64,000 bases of DNA from Halalkalicoccus paucihalophilus (GCF_001593955.1 NZ_LTAZ01000004.1:496001-560000), one strand, 5' to 3'. Positions 53,479-63,564 are shown, numbered from the stretch's first letter. The notes: generated by a model from the sequence alone, not told the origin. Program-made: numbers and translations.

Positions 53479-54432
53479 ATGCGTGCGGTACGATACCACG
53501 AGCACGGCGGCCCCGAGGTACTGACTGTAGACGACGTGGACCGACCCGAACCGGGCGGGCACGAACTGCTCGTGCGGGTCGCGGCCGCGGGGGTTAACCC
53601 CGTCGACACCTACTTCCGGGAGGGATCCTACGAGCCCTACGAACTGCCGATGACGCCCGGGTCGGATTTCGCGGGCGTCGTCGAGGGGGCGGGCGACTGG
53701 ACGCCCGGCTTCGAGGCCGGCGATCGAGTCTTCGGCACCGGCCTCGGCAGGGATCATCAGGGCACCTACGCCGAGTACGTGCTCGTCCCGACCGACAGGG
53801 TCGCCCATCTGCCCGAGAACGTCGACTTCGCCGGCGGCGGCGGGGCAGGCGTGGCCGCCGTCACCGCGTGGCGCGCGCTGATCGATCACGCGGAACTCGA
53901 ACCCGCCGAGACCTGCCTGATCCACGGCGGTTCCGGCGGGGTGGGCCACGCCGCCGTCGGCCTCGCCGCGGCGACCGGTGCGGAGGTCGTGACCACCGCC
54001 TCGCCCGACTATCACGACGACCTGAGAGACTTCGGTGCGGACGCCGTCTTCGACTACCGGGACGAGGACCTCGAAGAAGCCGTCGGAGAGTACGAACCCG
54101 CGGTGATCCTCGATCACCGTCTTGACGAGTACCTCGACTTCGACGCGGCGGTCGCCCAACAGGGCGCGCGGATCGTCGGGATCGGGAACACGCAACCGCA
54201 AGCGGGCTGGGAGAACGTGCCCGCCGCCCGCGCGAAGGAACTACGCGTGCAGCTCATGAGCATGTTCAACACACCCGACCTCTCGGCCCGCCTCGAACGG
54301 ATCGCCCGGCTCATGGAGCGCGAGGAGTTGGCGATCCGCGTCGAGCGGAGTTACCCCGTGGAGGAGGCAGGCGAGGCCCAGCGTGCGGTGATGAACGAGA
54401 GCTTCCTCGGAAAACTGGTGATCGAGCCGTAG
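53479..54432 (+). CDS. Quinone oxidoreductase-like MDR protein (NADPH)
   Basis: A 317-residue medium-chain reductase without the zinc-binding residues of alcohol dehydrogenases. The GroES-like N-domain contains VDTYFREGSYEPYELPMTPGSDFAGVV. The Rossmann motif is LIHGGSGGVGHAAVGLA near 146, followed by DYHDDLRDFGADAVFDYRDED. It would reduce quinones or enones with NADPH. It starts 37 bases after the permease gene. Confidence 0.9.
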   Translation: MRAVRYHEHGGPEVLTVDDVDRPEPGGHELLVRVAAAGVNPVDTYFREGSYEPYELPMTPGSDFAGVVEGAGDWTPGFEAGDRVFGTGLGRDHQGTYAEYVLVPTDRVAHLPENVDFAGGGGAGVAAVTAWRALIDHAELEPAETCLIHGGSGGVGHAAVGLAAATGAEVVTTASPDYHDDLRDFGADAVFDYRDEDLEEAVGEYEPAVILDHRLDEYLDFDAAVAQQGARIVGIGNTQPQAGWENVPAARAKELRVQLMSMFNTPDLSARLERIARLMEREELAIRVERSYPVEEAGEAQRAVMNESFLGKLVIEP

Positions 54433-54473
54433 CGGACTCCCCGTCGGCTCTCGGCGATCAAGCGAGACTCCCC

Positions 54474-55070
54474 TCAGTCGCCGACGTAGTACCACATCGC
54501 GTTGCCCTTCGCGACGTCGGGACAGGCACTCAGCCCGGGCTTGACGACGGTCTCCCACCAGCCGCCCTCGGGGATCGCGTACTCGCCCGGATAACAGGGA
54601 TAGACCTCGCGGATGAAGTCGCTCCGGCGGGCGCTGCCTTGGTTTCTGAGGTAGGTGTAGGCGGCGAGTATCGCCTGTCGGCGTTCGGTCTGTTCGGTTC
54701 CGGTTCCCGGGATGTACCGGTCCATGACGAGCCGGCGAATCCGGTCCGGGACGTCGCGTTTCGGTCGGCGTGGACGATCGGTCTCGACGACGATCCCGCC
54801 GGTGTCGTCGATCTCGATCAGACAGTCCTTATACCGGAACGAAAAGAGGTCGTCGGCCGGTTCCTCGAACTGCGACCGAAGCGAGTCGGTGTCGATGACC
54901 GATTCCAGCGGCGGAACCAGATCCATCGGGGCCGTGTCCCGCGCGGCGGCGATGGCCGCGGCGACGGAGACGACTGGCGAGGTATCGGACGCGGGCGGGT
55001 GGTGCGTCTCATAGACGCTGCGTCCCTCACAGTCGTCGTCCGATCGGCCGATGGGGTCATCCTGTGACAT
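54474..55070 (-). CDS. HalOD1 output-domain protein
   Basis: A 198-residue haloarchaeal signalling protein. The first half contains the HalOD1 pattern (VVSVAAAIAAARDTAPMDLVPPLESVIDTDSL, then FSFRYKDCLIEIDDTGGIVVE). The second half (ERRQAILAAYTYLRNQGSARRSDFIREVYP) looks like a helical effector module. HalOD1 domains are found as outputs of two-component-like systems in this class; the exact role is unknown. It follows the DUF7504-like gene by four bases, so they form one unit. Confidence 0.75.
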   Translation of the reverse strand: MSQDDPIGRSDDDCEGRSVYETHHPPASDTSPVVSVAAAIAAARDTAPMDLVPPLESVIDTDSLRSQFEEPADDLFSFRYKDCLIEIDDTGGIVVETDRPRRPKRDVPDRIRRLVMDRYIPGTGTEQTERRQAILAAYTYLRNQGSARRSDFIREVYPCYPGEYAIPEGGWWETVVKPGLSACPDVAKGNAMWYYVGD

Positions 55071-55074
55071 GGGC

Positions 55075-55965
55075 CTAGTCCTCGCGTCTGTCCCTCCAGG
55101 CGAGAAGCGCGTCGACGCGCGTCGGTTCGACCGCGAGTTCGACGATCCGCGCCTCCCAGTCGACGTCTATCAGGCCGGAATCGGCCATCTTCGGTAGCCA
55201 CGCGTGATAGAGGTCGATCTCGACGAGTCGCGCGTTCGCGAGGTCGCGACCCTCGGGATGGTGGGCGTTCTCGCTCGCGGCGACCCGCCCGGCGATCGTC
55301 TCGACCGAGAGTTCGCCCGCCGTTCGCAACGCCCGCAACACCCGCTCCTCTCGTGAATCGGCGGTGATCGCCGCCTTCCCTTCGGTCTCGACGACCCGAT
55401 CGAACGCGTTCCCGATCAGCGAGAGCGTGTGGTCGTCGTGATCCCGCGGGTCGACTCGCGCGTAGGCGACCGCACCTGTCATGCGGAGGCGTTCGGTGAG
55501 CGCCTCGATAAAGGAGATCGTACGCTTGGCACCGACGTGTTCGATCACCGGCGTCAGCGATTCGAGCCAGATCACCGTCTGCTGGTCGGTGTGGAGCCAC
55601 TCGGTGATGTACAGGTTGATCGCGGTGTAGAGTTCGGCGAGATCGCTCGGGCGCTCGACCGCCGTCAGCGGGAGGTCGACCGTCTCGTGGGTCGGCCGCT
55701 CGGGCGTCGCCGGATCGATCGGCGTCCCGATCCGGATCGCCCCGGTCTTGACCGGCAGTTCGCCGAGCTGCTGCTCGCAGGCGTCGACCCACTCAAGCGG
55801 GTCGAGGCGAGTCGTGATCGCGAGCACGTTCATCGCCCGCGGGTCCCGCTGGTCCCAGATCGGTCCCCACGTCTCCTCGGAGGGTCCACGGAGCAACACC
55901 GTCACCGGGCCCTTCTCGTCCTCCCCTATCCCTCCCGGTGTGACGGAGTGCGAGGTCTGCGTCAT
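55075..55965 (-). CDS. DUF7504-like protein with C-terminal winged-helix region
   Basis: A 296-residue protein. The N-terminal 180 residues have a RecA/KaiC-like shape without a clear Walker A (VTVLLRGPSEETWGP, then NVLAITTRLDPLEWVD, then VIWLESLTPVIEHVG). The C-terminal 95 residues resemble a winged helix (EERVLRALRTAGELSVETIAGRVAAS) ending in a DUF-like segment. The pattern matches haloarchaeal DUF7504 signalling proteins. The ATG at 55965 was chosen over an upstream start at 56079. It heads the unit with the HalOD1 gene. Confidence 0.7.
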   Translation of the reverse strand: MTQTSHSVTPGGIGEDEKGPVTVLLRGPSEETWGPIWDQRDPRAMNVLAITTRLDPLEWVDACEQQLGELPVKTGAIRIGTPIDPATPERPTHETVDLPLTAVERPSDLAELYTAINLYITEWLHTDQQTVIWLESLTPVIEHVGAKRTISFIEALTERLRMTGAVAYARVDPRDHDDHTLSLIGNAFDRVVETEGKAAITADSREERVLRALRTAGELSVETIAGRVAASENAHHPEGRDLANARLVEIDLYHAWLPKMADSGLIDVDWEARIVELAVEPTRVDALLAWRDRRED

Positions 55966-56117
55966 ACTCGCCCATCGAGGGCGACCGGCAAGTAGCTTGT
56001 CGTTCGTCCGCCGGTATCGGCCGTCGAACAGGTCAGATCCCGGGATTCGCCGAATCGGGCGTTTGACCTCTGGGCTCACCGGTCGGCTTTATCGAGGTGG
56101 CCGTCGAATCGGGCGAC

Positions 56118-56819
56118 ATGTCCGTGACATTCGACTTCGACGGGCGAGCGGTACTGGTGACCGGCGCGTGTGGCGCGCTCGGCAGTGCGGTCTGTGAGGC
56201 GTTCGACGCCGCGGGCGCGAGCGTCCACGCAACCGACGTGATCGACGTCGAAAGCGAGGACTCGCTGCTCGATCCCGACCTCGCCGAGTTCCATCGTGGG
56301 GACCTCACCGACGAGGCCGACGTCGAGCGCGTCGTGGAGGCCGTCGTCGACTCGGCGGGCCGTCTCGACTATCTGGCGAACGTCGCCGGCACGTGGGCGG
56401 GCGGCCAACCGATCGACGAGACGGACGTGAGCGAGTTCGAGATGCTGATGAACGTGAACTGTAAGAGCGCCTTCCTCGCCTCGAAACACGCCCTCTCACA
56501 CCTCAGAGAGACCGAGGGTGCGATCGTCTCGGTGTCGGCCCGTGCCTCCCTCGAAGGCGGCAAGGGCGACGGGCCCTACCGGATGTCCAAAGCCGGAATC
56601 AGGCTCCTGACCGAGACGCTCGCGGCGGAGAACAAAGGGACCGTGCGCGCCAACTGCGTCATGCCGAGCGTGATCGACACGCCCGCGAACCGCGAGATGA
56701 TGGATCCCAAAGACGAATGGGTCAACCCCGCCGCCATCGCCGAGGTGTTTCTCGTCCTCTGTAGCGACGCGACGGAACCCACGAGCGGCGCGGCGATCCC
56801 GGTCTACGGCGAGGCCTGA
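56118..56819 (+). CDS. Short-chain dehydrogenase/reductase
   Basis: A 233-residue classical SDR. The cofactor motif is VTGACGALGS near 14-23, the NVAG segment is at about 88, and the catalytic set is Ser139 (SVSARAS), Tyr154 and Lys158 (YRMSK). Asp40 after strand two suggests NAD rather than NADP. The substrate is not predictable. The ATG at 56118 gives a normal N-terminus. Confidence 0.9.
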   Translation: MSVTFDFDGRAVLVTGACGALGSAVCEAFDAAGASVHATDVIDVESEDSLLDPDLAEFHRGDLTDEADVERVVEAVVDSAGRLDYLANVAGTWAGGQPIDETDVSEFEMLMNVNCKSAFLASKHALSHLRETEGAIVSVSARASLEGGKGDGPYRMSKAGIRLLTETLAAENKGTVRANCVMPSVIDTPANREMMDPKDEWVNPAAIAEVFLVLCSDATEPTSGAAIPVYGEA

Positions 56820-56947
56820 TCCCCTCGCTTTCCCGGAGTGTTTGGGCCGCCCACGAGCGTCTTCGGATCACATTCCTCCGCTTGACGGCGATTCGATTCG
56901 CTTCTGAGTGGGAAGAAATCATGTCATTTGCTTTCATGTATCGGTGG

Positions 56948-56956
56948 GTTTATAAC
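56948..56956 (+). promoter_or_regulatory. TATA element of the NSS symporter gene
   Basis: GTTTATAAC is centred about 27 bases before the ATG at 56979, giving a leaderless transcript. Confidence 0.55.
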
Positions 56957-56978
56957 CAGGGGTGCGAATGATGGCCCC

Positions 56979-58337
56979 ATGTCACAACGAGAGACGTGGG
57001 CGACCAGGACGGGGTTCATCCTGGCCGCCGTCGGCAGCGCGGTCGGTCTGGGCAACATCTGGCGGTTCCCGTTCCAGACCTCGGCAAACGGCGGGGCGGC
57101 CTTTCTGGTCGTCTACCTCGCGGCGGTGTTGTTGATCGGCATCCCGGTGATCCTCGCGGAGTTCGCGATCGGACGACGGGCAAACGTCGACGCCGTCAAG
57201 GCGTTTCGCACCCTCGATCGCCCGAGTTGGCGGTTCGTCGGCGCGATCGGTATCCTCGCGTCGTTCTGGACGCTGTCGTACTACAGCGTCGTCGGCGGCT
57301 GGGTCACCCGGTACGTAGCCGGCAGCGTCACCGGCAACGCGCTCGCGGCCCCCGAGAGCTACTTCGGCGCTGTCTCGGCCGGTCTTCCCGCGATCCTCAC
57401 CCACGCAATCTTCATCGCGGTCACCATCGGCATCGTCGCCTTCGGGATCGAACGCGGGATCGAACTCGCCACGAAGTTCATGGTTCCGAGCATCGTCGTC
57501 CTGTTGCTCGTGCTCGCGGGTTTTGCGGCCACGCTCCCCGGCGCGGGCGAGGGCTACGCCTTCTTCCTCTCGCCGGATTTCGGTGTGGTCGCCGAGAACT
57601 GGCAGTCGATCCTTCCGGCGGCGTTCGGTCAGGCGCTCTTTTCGCTCTCACTCGGTTTTTCCGTGATGATTACGTACGCGTCGTACCTCGGCCGTGACGA
57701 CAGCCTCTTTGCGGACGGTCTCGCCATCGCGGTCACGAACACCTTCGTGGGGGTGCTCGCGGGGCTGGTCGTCCTGCCGCTTTTGTTCGCACAGGGCGTT
57801 CCGCCGGGCGAGGGTGGTGCCGGTGCCGTCTTCATCGCGATTCCGACGGCGCTCGCCGAACTGCCCGGCGGTGGGCTTCTCGGGCAACTCATCGGGGTCG
57901 TCTTCTTCGCCGTCGTCTTCATCGCGGCGCTGTCTTCTGCGATCAGCCTGCTCGAAGCCGTCGTCGCCTACGCCGTCGACACCTTCGGAATATCGCGCGC
58001 GCCGGCCGCTATCGGTCTCGGACTCGCCGGATTCCTGCTTGGAATCCCCTCGGCGCTCGATACCGCGTGGCTCGACTGGTTCGACGGGATCGGCGTCACC
58101 TTCTTCCTGCCGATCGCGGTGCTCGCAGTCGTCGTGTTCGTCGGCTGGATCATGGGCGACGAGGCGGTCGCTGAACTCCGTCGGGGATCGAACCTGACGA
58201 GCGCCGGGACGACGTGGCTGTGGATGCTCCGGACGTTCGTCCTCCTCGTCGTCCTCCTCATCGTCGCGCTCAACTTCAACGACCTGTTTCTCACGCCCGA
58301 TACGGGCTACTACATCGTCCCCGGACCGCTCCAATAG
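56979..58337 (+). CDS. Sodium:neurotransmitter symporter (NSS family)
   Basis: A 452-residue LeuT-fold sodium symporter with about twelve hydrophobic segments. The first shows the family signature FILAAVGSAVGLGNIWRFPFQ, with the sodium-binding unwound region. Later segments include SFWTLSYYSVVGGW and FSLSLGFSVMITYASYL, the sixth to seventh segments of LeuT-type proteins. It probably takes up an amino acid or related amine with sodium. The ATG at 56979 fits the TATA spacing. Confidence 0.92.
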   Translation: MSQRETWATRTGFILAAVGSAVGLGNIWRFPFQTSANGGAAFLVVYLAAVLLIGIPVILAEFAIGRRANVDAVKAFRTLDRPSWRFVGAIGILASFWTLSYYSVVGGWVTRYVAGSVTGNALAAPESYFGAVSAGLPAILTHAIFIAVTIGIVAFGIERGIELATKFMVPSIVVLLLVLAGFAATLPGAGEGYAFFLSPDFGVVAENWQSILPAAFGQALFSLSLGFSVMITYASYLGRDDSLFADGLAIAVTNTFVGVLAGLVVLPLLFAQGVPPGEGGAGAVFIAIPTALAELPGGGLLGQLIGVVFFAVVFIAALSSAISLLEAVVAYAVDTFGISRAPAAIGLGLAGFLLGIPSALDTAWLDWFDGIGVTFFLPIAVLAVVVFVGWIMGDEAVAELRRGSNLTSAGTTWLWMLRTFVLLVVLLIVALNFNDLFLTPDTGYYIVPGPLQ

Positions 58338-58446
58338 GTCGGTCCGGAAGCGATCCCGAACGGTTCGGGCTCGGCGGCGTTCTCGCGATGGACGCACTCG
58401 ATCGACCTGCGGAACGTTTTTGTCGGCGTCCGTAATGGGTTGGCGT

Positions 58447-58479
58447 ATGCTGAATCGTGACGGATGGTGGTGGCCGTGA
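58447..58479 (+). CDS. Possible 10-residue Trp-rich leader peptide before pccB
   Basis: An ATG at 58447, about 28 bases after a T-rich TATA-like stretch (58415-58421), opens the short frame [10 protein letters not shown]. Its TGA (58477-58479) overlaps the GTG at 58476 that can start pccB, as GTGA. This looks like a leader whose translation could control pccB by coupling or tryptophan-sensitive stalling. Chance cannot be excluded. Confidence 0.3.
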   Translation: MLNRDGWWWP

Positions 58480-60026
58480 CCAACGACGACGAGATCGAGG
58501 AACTCCGCGATCTGAAGGCGGAAGCCGAATTCGGCGGCGGCGAGGACCGGATCGAATCCCAACACGGGAAGGGCAAGATGACCGCCAGAGAGCGCATCGA
58601 GTACTTCCTCGACGAGGGGACCTTCCACGAGTTCGACCAGCTTCGAACCCACCGGAACCACAACTTCGGCATGGAGGAACGCAAGATCCTGGGCGACGGC
58701 GTCGTGACGGGCTACGGCGACGTCAACGGCAGAAAGACGTTCGTCTTCGCCCACGATTTTACGGTGTTCGGAGGCTCGCTGGGTGAGGTGTTCGCCGAGA
58801 AGATCTGCAAGGTGATGGACACCGCCATGGAGGTCGGCGCGCCCATCGTCGGGCTGAACGATTCCGCGGGCGCGCGCATCCAGGAGGGTGTCGTTTCGCT
58901 CGCCGGTTTCACGGAGATCTTCCACCGGAACCAGAAAGCGAGCGGCGTCGTCCCGCAGATCTCCGGGATTATGGGGCCGTGTGCGGGCGGGGCGGTCTAC
59001 TCCCCGTCGATCACCGACTTCATCTTCATGGTCAAGGACACGAGCCACATGTACATCACCGGCCCGGGCGTGATCGAGACGGTCACCGGCGAGGAGGTCA
59101 CCCAGGAGGAACTCGGCGGCGCGCGCACCCACGCGAACAAGACGGGCGTCGCGCAGTTCGCCGCTGAGTCCGAGAAGGCCGCCCTCGACGACATCAAGCG
59201 CCTGCTCTCCTACGTTCCCCAGAACAACGTCGAGGACCCCCCGAGGGTGGAACCGTGGGACGACCCCGACCGCCGGGACGAGGAACTCAACGGGATCGTT
59301 CCCGAGAGCCCGCAGAAGCCCTACGACATGGTCGACGTAATCGACGGGATCACCGACGAGGGGGCCTTCTTCGAGGTCGCCCCCGAGTTCGCGAAGAACA
59401 TCGTCGTCGGCTTTTCGAGGCTCGACGGCCATTCGGTGGGCGTGGTCGCGAACCAACCACGGGCGAACGCCGGGACGCTCACCGTGGATTCGAGCATGAA
59501 GGGCTCGCGGTTCGTCCGCTTTTGTGATGCCTTCAACATCCCGATCCTCACCTTCGTCGACGTTCCCGGCTACATGCCCGGTACGGATCAAGAGCATCGG
59601 GGGATCATCCGCCACGGCGCGAAACTACTGTACGCGTACTCGGAGGCCACCGTTCCGTTGATGACGGTGATCACCCGCAAGGCGTATGGAGGAGCCTACT
59701 GCGTGATGGCCTCGAAACATCTGGGGGCCGATGTCAACTACGCCTGGCCCACGAGCGAGATCGCGGTGATGGGGCCACAGGGCGCGGTGAACATCCTCTA
59801 CCGACAGGAACTCGAAGAGGCGGAGGACACCGAGAAACGGCGCCAAGAGCTGATCGACGAGTACAGAGAGGAGTTCGCGAACCCCTATACGGCGGCTGAT
59901 CGCGGGTTCGTCGACGACGTGATCGAGCCCGCCGATACCCGCTCGCGACTCGTCGACGACCTCGAACTGCTGCGTTCGAAACGCGAGTCGGGGCCGGACA
60001 AAAAGCACGGCAACATCCCGCTATGA
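58464..60026 (+). CDS. pccB: Propionyl-CoA carboxylase carboxyltransferase subunit
   Basis: Beta subunit that moves the carboxyl group from biotin to propionyl-CoA (possibly also acetyl-CoA), making methylmalonyl-CoA. The 520-residue length and the [20 protein letters not shown]-type start match. [12 protein letters not shown] and [11 protein letters not shown]-like [11 protein letters not shown] form the acyl-CoA site, and [13 protein letters not shown] and [12 protein letters not shown] the biotin site. The start could be this ATG or the GTG at 58476, which overlaps the possible leader stop. Its stop overlaps pccX by four bases. Confidence 0.93.
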   Translation: MVVAVTNDDEIEELRDLKAEAEFGGGEDRIESQHGKGKMTARERIEYFLDEGTFHEFDQLRTHRNHNFGMEERKILGDGVVTGYGDVNGRKTFVFAHDFTVFGGSLGEVFAEKICKVMDTAMEVGAPIVGLNDSAGARIQEGVVSLAGFTEIFHRNQKASGVVPQISGIMGPCAGGAVYSPSITDFIFMVKDTSHMYITGPGVIETVTGEEVTQEELGGARTHANKTGVAQFAAESEKAALDDIKRLLSYVPQNNVEDPPRVEPWDDPDRRDEELNGIVPESPQKPYDMVDVIDGITDEGAFFEVAPEFAKNIVVGFSRLDGHSVGVVANQPRANAGTLTVDSSMKGSRFVRFCDAFNIPILTFVDVPGYMPGTDQEHRGIIRHGAKLLYAYSEATVPLMTVITRKAYGGAYCVMASKHLGADVNYAWPTSEIAVMGPQGAVNILYRQELEEAEDTEKRRQELIDEYREEFANPYTAADRGFVDDVIEPADTRSRLVDDLELLRSKRESGPDKKHGNIPL

Positions 60027-60298
60027 GCGAGGACGACCCCGGCCTCGACGGCGACGCCACGCTTGCGATCCCCGAGAGCGCCAGCGAGGACGAGGCCGCG
60101 GCGATCGCTGCGGCGATCGGCTCGCACCTGCGCGCTCAGGAAGCGGCCACCGGGGGCGAGCACGAACCGACCTGGGAGGGCGAACGCTGGACGTTCGCGG
60201 GCCGGATCGAGGGGTTGAGCGGACGGAGGGTCCGGGTACCGAACGGCGCGCCGACCGACCGATGGGCGGCAGCGGGCCGAACCGACAGAATGAGGTAA
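60023..60298 (+). CDS. pccX: Small carboxylase subunit (PccX-like)
   Basis: A 91-residue acidic protein between the two large carboxylase genes. Its C-terminal half ([31 protein letters not shown]) resembles the epsilon-type or PccX small subunits of acyl-CoA carboxylases. Haloferax mediterranei propionyl-CoA carboxylase contains a third small subunit PccX in the same position. The 4-base overlap with pccB and 22-base gap to pccA show one operon. Assembly role is inferred. Confidence 0.75.
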   Translation: MSEDDPGLDGDATLAIPESASEDEAAAIAAAIGSHLRAQEAATGGEHEPTWEGERWTFAGRIEGLSGRRVRVPNGAPTDRWAAAGRTDRMR

Positions 60299-60320
60299 TC
60301 CACTCGGAGATAGTTCAACA

Positions 60321-62147
60321 ATGTTTAGGAAAGTCTTAGTCGCGAATCGGGGTGAGATCGCCGTTCGCGTCATGCGTGCGTGCGAGGAACTGAACGTCAG
60401 TACGGTCGCCGTCTACAGCGAGGCCGATACGGACTCGGGTCACGTCCGGTACGCCGACGAGGCGTACAACATCGGGCCGGCACGGGCGGCCGACTCGTAT
60501 CTGGATCACGAGGCGGTGATAGAGGCCGCGCGGAAGGCCGACGCCGACGCGATCCACCCGGGCTACGGCTTCCTCGCCGAGAACGCCGAATTCGCCGAGA
60601 AAGTCGAGGAGGCGGACGGCATCACGTGGATCGGGCCCACGAGCCACGCGATGGAACAGCTCGGCGAGAAGACCAACGCCCGCCGGATCATGCAGGAGGC
60701 AGGCGTGCCGATCGTCCCCGGGACGACCGACCCCGTCACCGACCCCGAGGAGGTCAGGGAGTTCGGCGACGAACACGGCTATCCCGTCGCGATCAAGGCC
60801 GAGGGCGGCGGCGGCGGGCGCGGGATGAAGATCGTCCACGATCCCGACGAAGCCGAAGACCAGCTTCAAAGTGCGAAACGCGAGGGCGAGGCGTACTTCG
60901 ACAACGACTCGGTTTACATCGAGCGGTTTCTCGAGAACCCGCGCCACATCGAGGTCCAGATCCTCGCGGATCACGTCGGCAACGTTCGCCATCTCGGCGA
61001 GCGTGACTGCTCGCTCCAGCGCCGCCACCAGAAGGTCATCGAGGAAGGCCCCTCACCGGCGCTGACGAACGAACTCAGGGAGAAGATCGGGGAGGCCGCG
61101 CGCCGCGGGGTGAGTGCCGCCGAGTACACTAACGCCGGCACCGTCGAGTTCCTCGTCGAGGAGGACGTAGAGCGCGAGGCGGGCGAACTCCTCGGCTCGG
61201 AGACGAACTTCTACTTCCTCGAAGTCAACACCCGAATCCAGGTCGAACACACCGTCACCGAGGAGATTACGGGCATCGACATCGTCAAGTGGCAGCTCCG
61301 GGTCGCCGCCGGCGAGGAGATCGGCTTCGCGCAGGACGACGTGGGGATCGACGGCCACGCCATGGAGTTCCGGATCAACGCCGAGAACGCCGCCAAGGAG
61401 TTCGCGCCCTCGACCGGCGGGAAACTGGCGACCTACGACCCGCCGGGCGGGATCGGCGTGCGCATGGACGACGCGCTCAGGCAGGGAGACTCGATCGTCA
61501 CCGACTACGACTCGATGATCGGGAAGCTGATCGTCCACGCGAGCGACCGCGAGGAGTGTATCAGCCGGAGCCTGCGCGCGCTCCGGGAATACGACATCGA
61601 GGGGGTCGTGACGGTGATCCCGTTCCACCGGCTGATGCTCTCGGATAAGCGGTTCGTCGAGGGGACCCACACCACGAAGTACCTCGACGACGAGATGGAC
61701 CGAAGCCGGATCGAGGAGGCACAGAAACAGTGGGGCAGCGAAACCGACGGCGAAAGCGACGAGGAGAACGTCGTCCACCGGGAGTTCACCGTCGAAGTCA
61801 ACGGCAAGCGCTTCGCGGTCGATCTCGAAGAACGCGGCGCGCCCGTCGCAAGCGGGGGCGGTGGTGGCGGCGGCGCTCAGCCTCCCCAGCCGGCCGGGGG
61901 AAGCGACGCGGGGGCCGAGGAGGTCACCGCTGAGGGCGAGGAGGTCACCGCCGAGATGCAAGGGACCATCCTCTCGGTCGAGGTCGAGGAGGGCGACGAG
62001 GTCGAAAGCGGCGACGTCCTCTGCGTGCTCGAAGCGATGAAAATGGAGAACGACGTGGTCGCCTCCTCGGGCGGGATCGTCGCGCAGGTGCTCGTCGGCG
62101 AGGGTGAGAGCGTCGACATGGGCGATACGCTCGTCGTCATCGACTGA
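60321..62147 (+). CDS. pccA: Propionyl-CoA carboxylase alpha subunit (biotin carboxylase and BCCP)
   Basis: ATP-dependent biotin carboxylase joined to the biotin carrier, 608 residues. The ATP-grasp part shows [12 protein letters not shown] near 155 and [18 protein letters not shown] near 300. A Gly/Pro/Asp linker then leads to the carrier domain with EAMKMEN; Lys574 is biotinylated. A separate long linker of about 80 residues is rich in Gly and acidic residues. birA follows directly (TGAATG), so the enzyme that loads this biotin is made from the same unit. Confidence 0.95.
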   Translation: MFRKVLVANRGEIAVRVMRACEELNVSTVAVYSEADTDSGHVRYADEAYNIGPARAADSYLDHEAVIEAARKADADAIHPGYGFLAENAEFAEKVEEADGITWIGPTSHAMEQLGEKTNARRIMQEAGVPIVPGTTDPVTDPEEVREFGDEHGYPVAIKAEGGGGGRGMKIVHDPDEAEDQLQSAKREGEAYFDNDSVYIERFLENPRHIEVQILADHVGNVRHLGERDCSLQRRHQKVIEEGPSPALTNELREKIGEAARRGVSAAEYTNAGTVEFLVEEDVEREAGELLGSETNFYFLEVNTRIQVEHTVTEEITGIDIVKWQLRVAAGEEIGFAQDDVGIDGHAMEFRINAENAAKEFAPSTGGKLATYDPPGGIGVRMDDALRQGDSIVTDYDSMIGKLIVHASDREECISRSLRALREYDIEGVVTVIPFHRLMLSDKRFVEGTHTTKYLDDEMDRSRIEEAQKQWGSETDGESDEENVVHREFTVEVNGKRFAVDLEERGAPVASGGGGGGGAQPPQPAGGSDAGAEEVTAEGEEVTAEMQGTILSVEVEEGDEVESGDVLCVLEAMKMENDVVASSGGIVAQVLVGEGESVDMGDTLVVID

Positions 62148-63071
62148 ATGACGAGCCGGAAGGCGGTCCTCGACGCGCTGGCGACCGGGCCGGTTTCGGG
62201 TCCCGACCTCGCCGACGAACTGGGCGTTTCGCGAACTGCGGTCTGGAAACGGATCGAGGAACTGCGCGAGGCCGGTTTCGGGATCGAGAGCGGCGAACCG
62301 GGCTACCGGGTCGTCTCGGTCCCCGACTTCTGTGGTCCGGCCGTCGAGTACGGCTTGGAGGCGCCCTACCGGATCGAATACCACGACGCCATCGCGAGCA
62401 CGAACGCCCGCGCACGGGAGTTGGCGAAGGCTGGCGACGCCGATGTCGTCGTCCTCGCGAACGAACAGACCGCCGGGCGGGGCCGTCTCGACCGGGCGTG
62501 GAACGCTCCGTCCGGCGGCGTCTACCTGAGCGTCGTCCTCCGACCCGAGATGGCGCCGATGGAGGCGCCCCTGCTCACCCTCGCCGCCGCGGTCGCGACG
62601 ACCCGCGCGCTGCGCGAGGCGGGCGTCGATGCGGGGATCAAGTGGCCCAACGACATCCTCCTAGAGTTCACGGGCGAGAAACTCGTCGGGATCCTCACCG
62701 AGATGGAGGGCGAGGCTGACCGCGTCTCGTGGGTCGTCTGTGGGATCGGCGTCAACGCCAACGTCGATAGCGAGGACCTGCCCCAGGGCGCGACCAGCGT
62801 CCGCGAACAGGTGGGAGACATCGACCGGCGCGCCTTCGTTCAGCGGGTCATAGAGGAGTTCGATACCCTGAAAGGGGATCCTGACGCGATCCTCGACGGG
62901 TGGCGCGAGCACGCGATCACGCTCGGCCAGCGGGTGCGCGTCGAGACCTCCCGAGGGGCTGTCGTCGGCGAGGCCCTCGACATCGAGTCGCCCGGCAGGC
63001 TGGTGATCGAAACCGATGAGGGCGAGGTCCGGGTGCACGCCGGGGACTGTGAGCACCTCCGGCCGGTCTGA
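62148..63071 (+). CDS. birA: Biotin-[carboxylase] ligase with HTH domain
   Basis: Biotin protein ligase that would attach biotin to PccA, 307 residues. The N-terminal 60 residues form a winged helix (LADELGVSRTAVWKRIEELREAGF), so it is a BirA-type enzyme that may also repress biotin genes. The catalytic part includes GRGRLDRAWNAPSGG and GIKWPNDILLEFTGEKLVGILTE, both typical. It immediately follows pccA with no gap, which supports the shared function. Confidence 0.94.
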   Translation: MTSRKAVLDALATGPVSGPDLADELGVSRTAVWKRIEELREAGFGIESGEPGYRVVSVPDFCGPAVEYGLEAPYRIEYHDAIASTNARARELAKAGDADVVVLANEQTAGRGRLDRAWNAPSGGVYLSVVLRPEMAPMEAPLLTLAAAVATTRALREAGVDAGIKWPNDILLEFTGEKLVGILTEMEGEADRVSWVVCGIGVNANVDSEDLPQGATSVREQVGDIDRRAFVQRVIEEFDTLKGDPDAILDGWREHAITLGQRVRVETSRGAVVGEALDIESPGRLVIETDEGEVRVHAGDCEHLRPV

Positions 63072-63093
63072 GCGGTCGGTCAAGCGGTCGGAG

Positions 63094-63540
63094 CTATTCG
63101 AGGTCCTTTTCTCGGACGCGGACGGTGAGGACGGGTACCGGCGAACCCCGGACGACGCGTTCCGCGACACTTCCCAACAGTATGCGGTCGATTCCACCCC
63201 GGCCGTGAGTTCCCATGACGATCAGGTCACAGCCCTCCTCCTCGGCGTAGCGGACGACCTCCTTCGAGGGCGTCCCCTCGATGAGGGCGGTCTCGACCGG
63301 AACACCCCGTCCCGCGGCGATCTCCCGGACGCGTTCGAGCGCCGTCTCGCCGTCCTCTCGGAGCATGTCGCTGACGCCCTCCCAGGAGGTCTCCATCGGG
63401 AGGCTCGCGAAGCTCGCGGTGTTGACGACGAAGACGGCGTGGATCGTCGCCCCGTGGACCTCCGCGAGCGCTACGGCCTGTTCGATGGCGCGCTCGACGC
63501 CGGCCGACCCGTCCGTCGGAACGAGAACCCTGTCGTACAT
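63094..63540 (-). CDS. Universal stress protein (UspA family)
   Basis: A 148-residue Usp with RVLVPTDGSAGVERAIEQAVALAE at the start and the ATP-binding GTHGRGGIDRILLGSVAERVV pattern near the C-terminus. It is different from the uspA gene near 25.7 kb (these share the general fold but differ along the length). It converges on birA with 22 bases between them. Confidence 0.9.
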   Translation of the reverse strand: MYDRVLVPTDGSAGVERAIEQAVALAEVHGATIHAVFVVNTASFASLPMETSWEGVSDMLREDGETALERVREIAAGRGVPVETALIEGTPSKEVVRYAEEEGCDLIVMGTHGRGGIDRILLGSVAERVVRGSPVPVLTVRVREKDLE

Positions 63541-63564
63541 GTGCTCCCTGTTCGCACACCGACC

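Noticed and set aside
57648-59615. 655-codon minus-strand frame
   Set aside because: Antisense to the NSS symporter and pccB; composition is Arg/Asp-rich shadow sequence.
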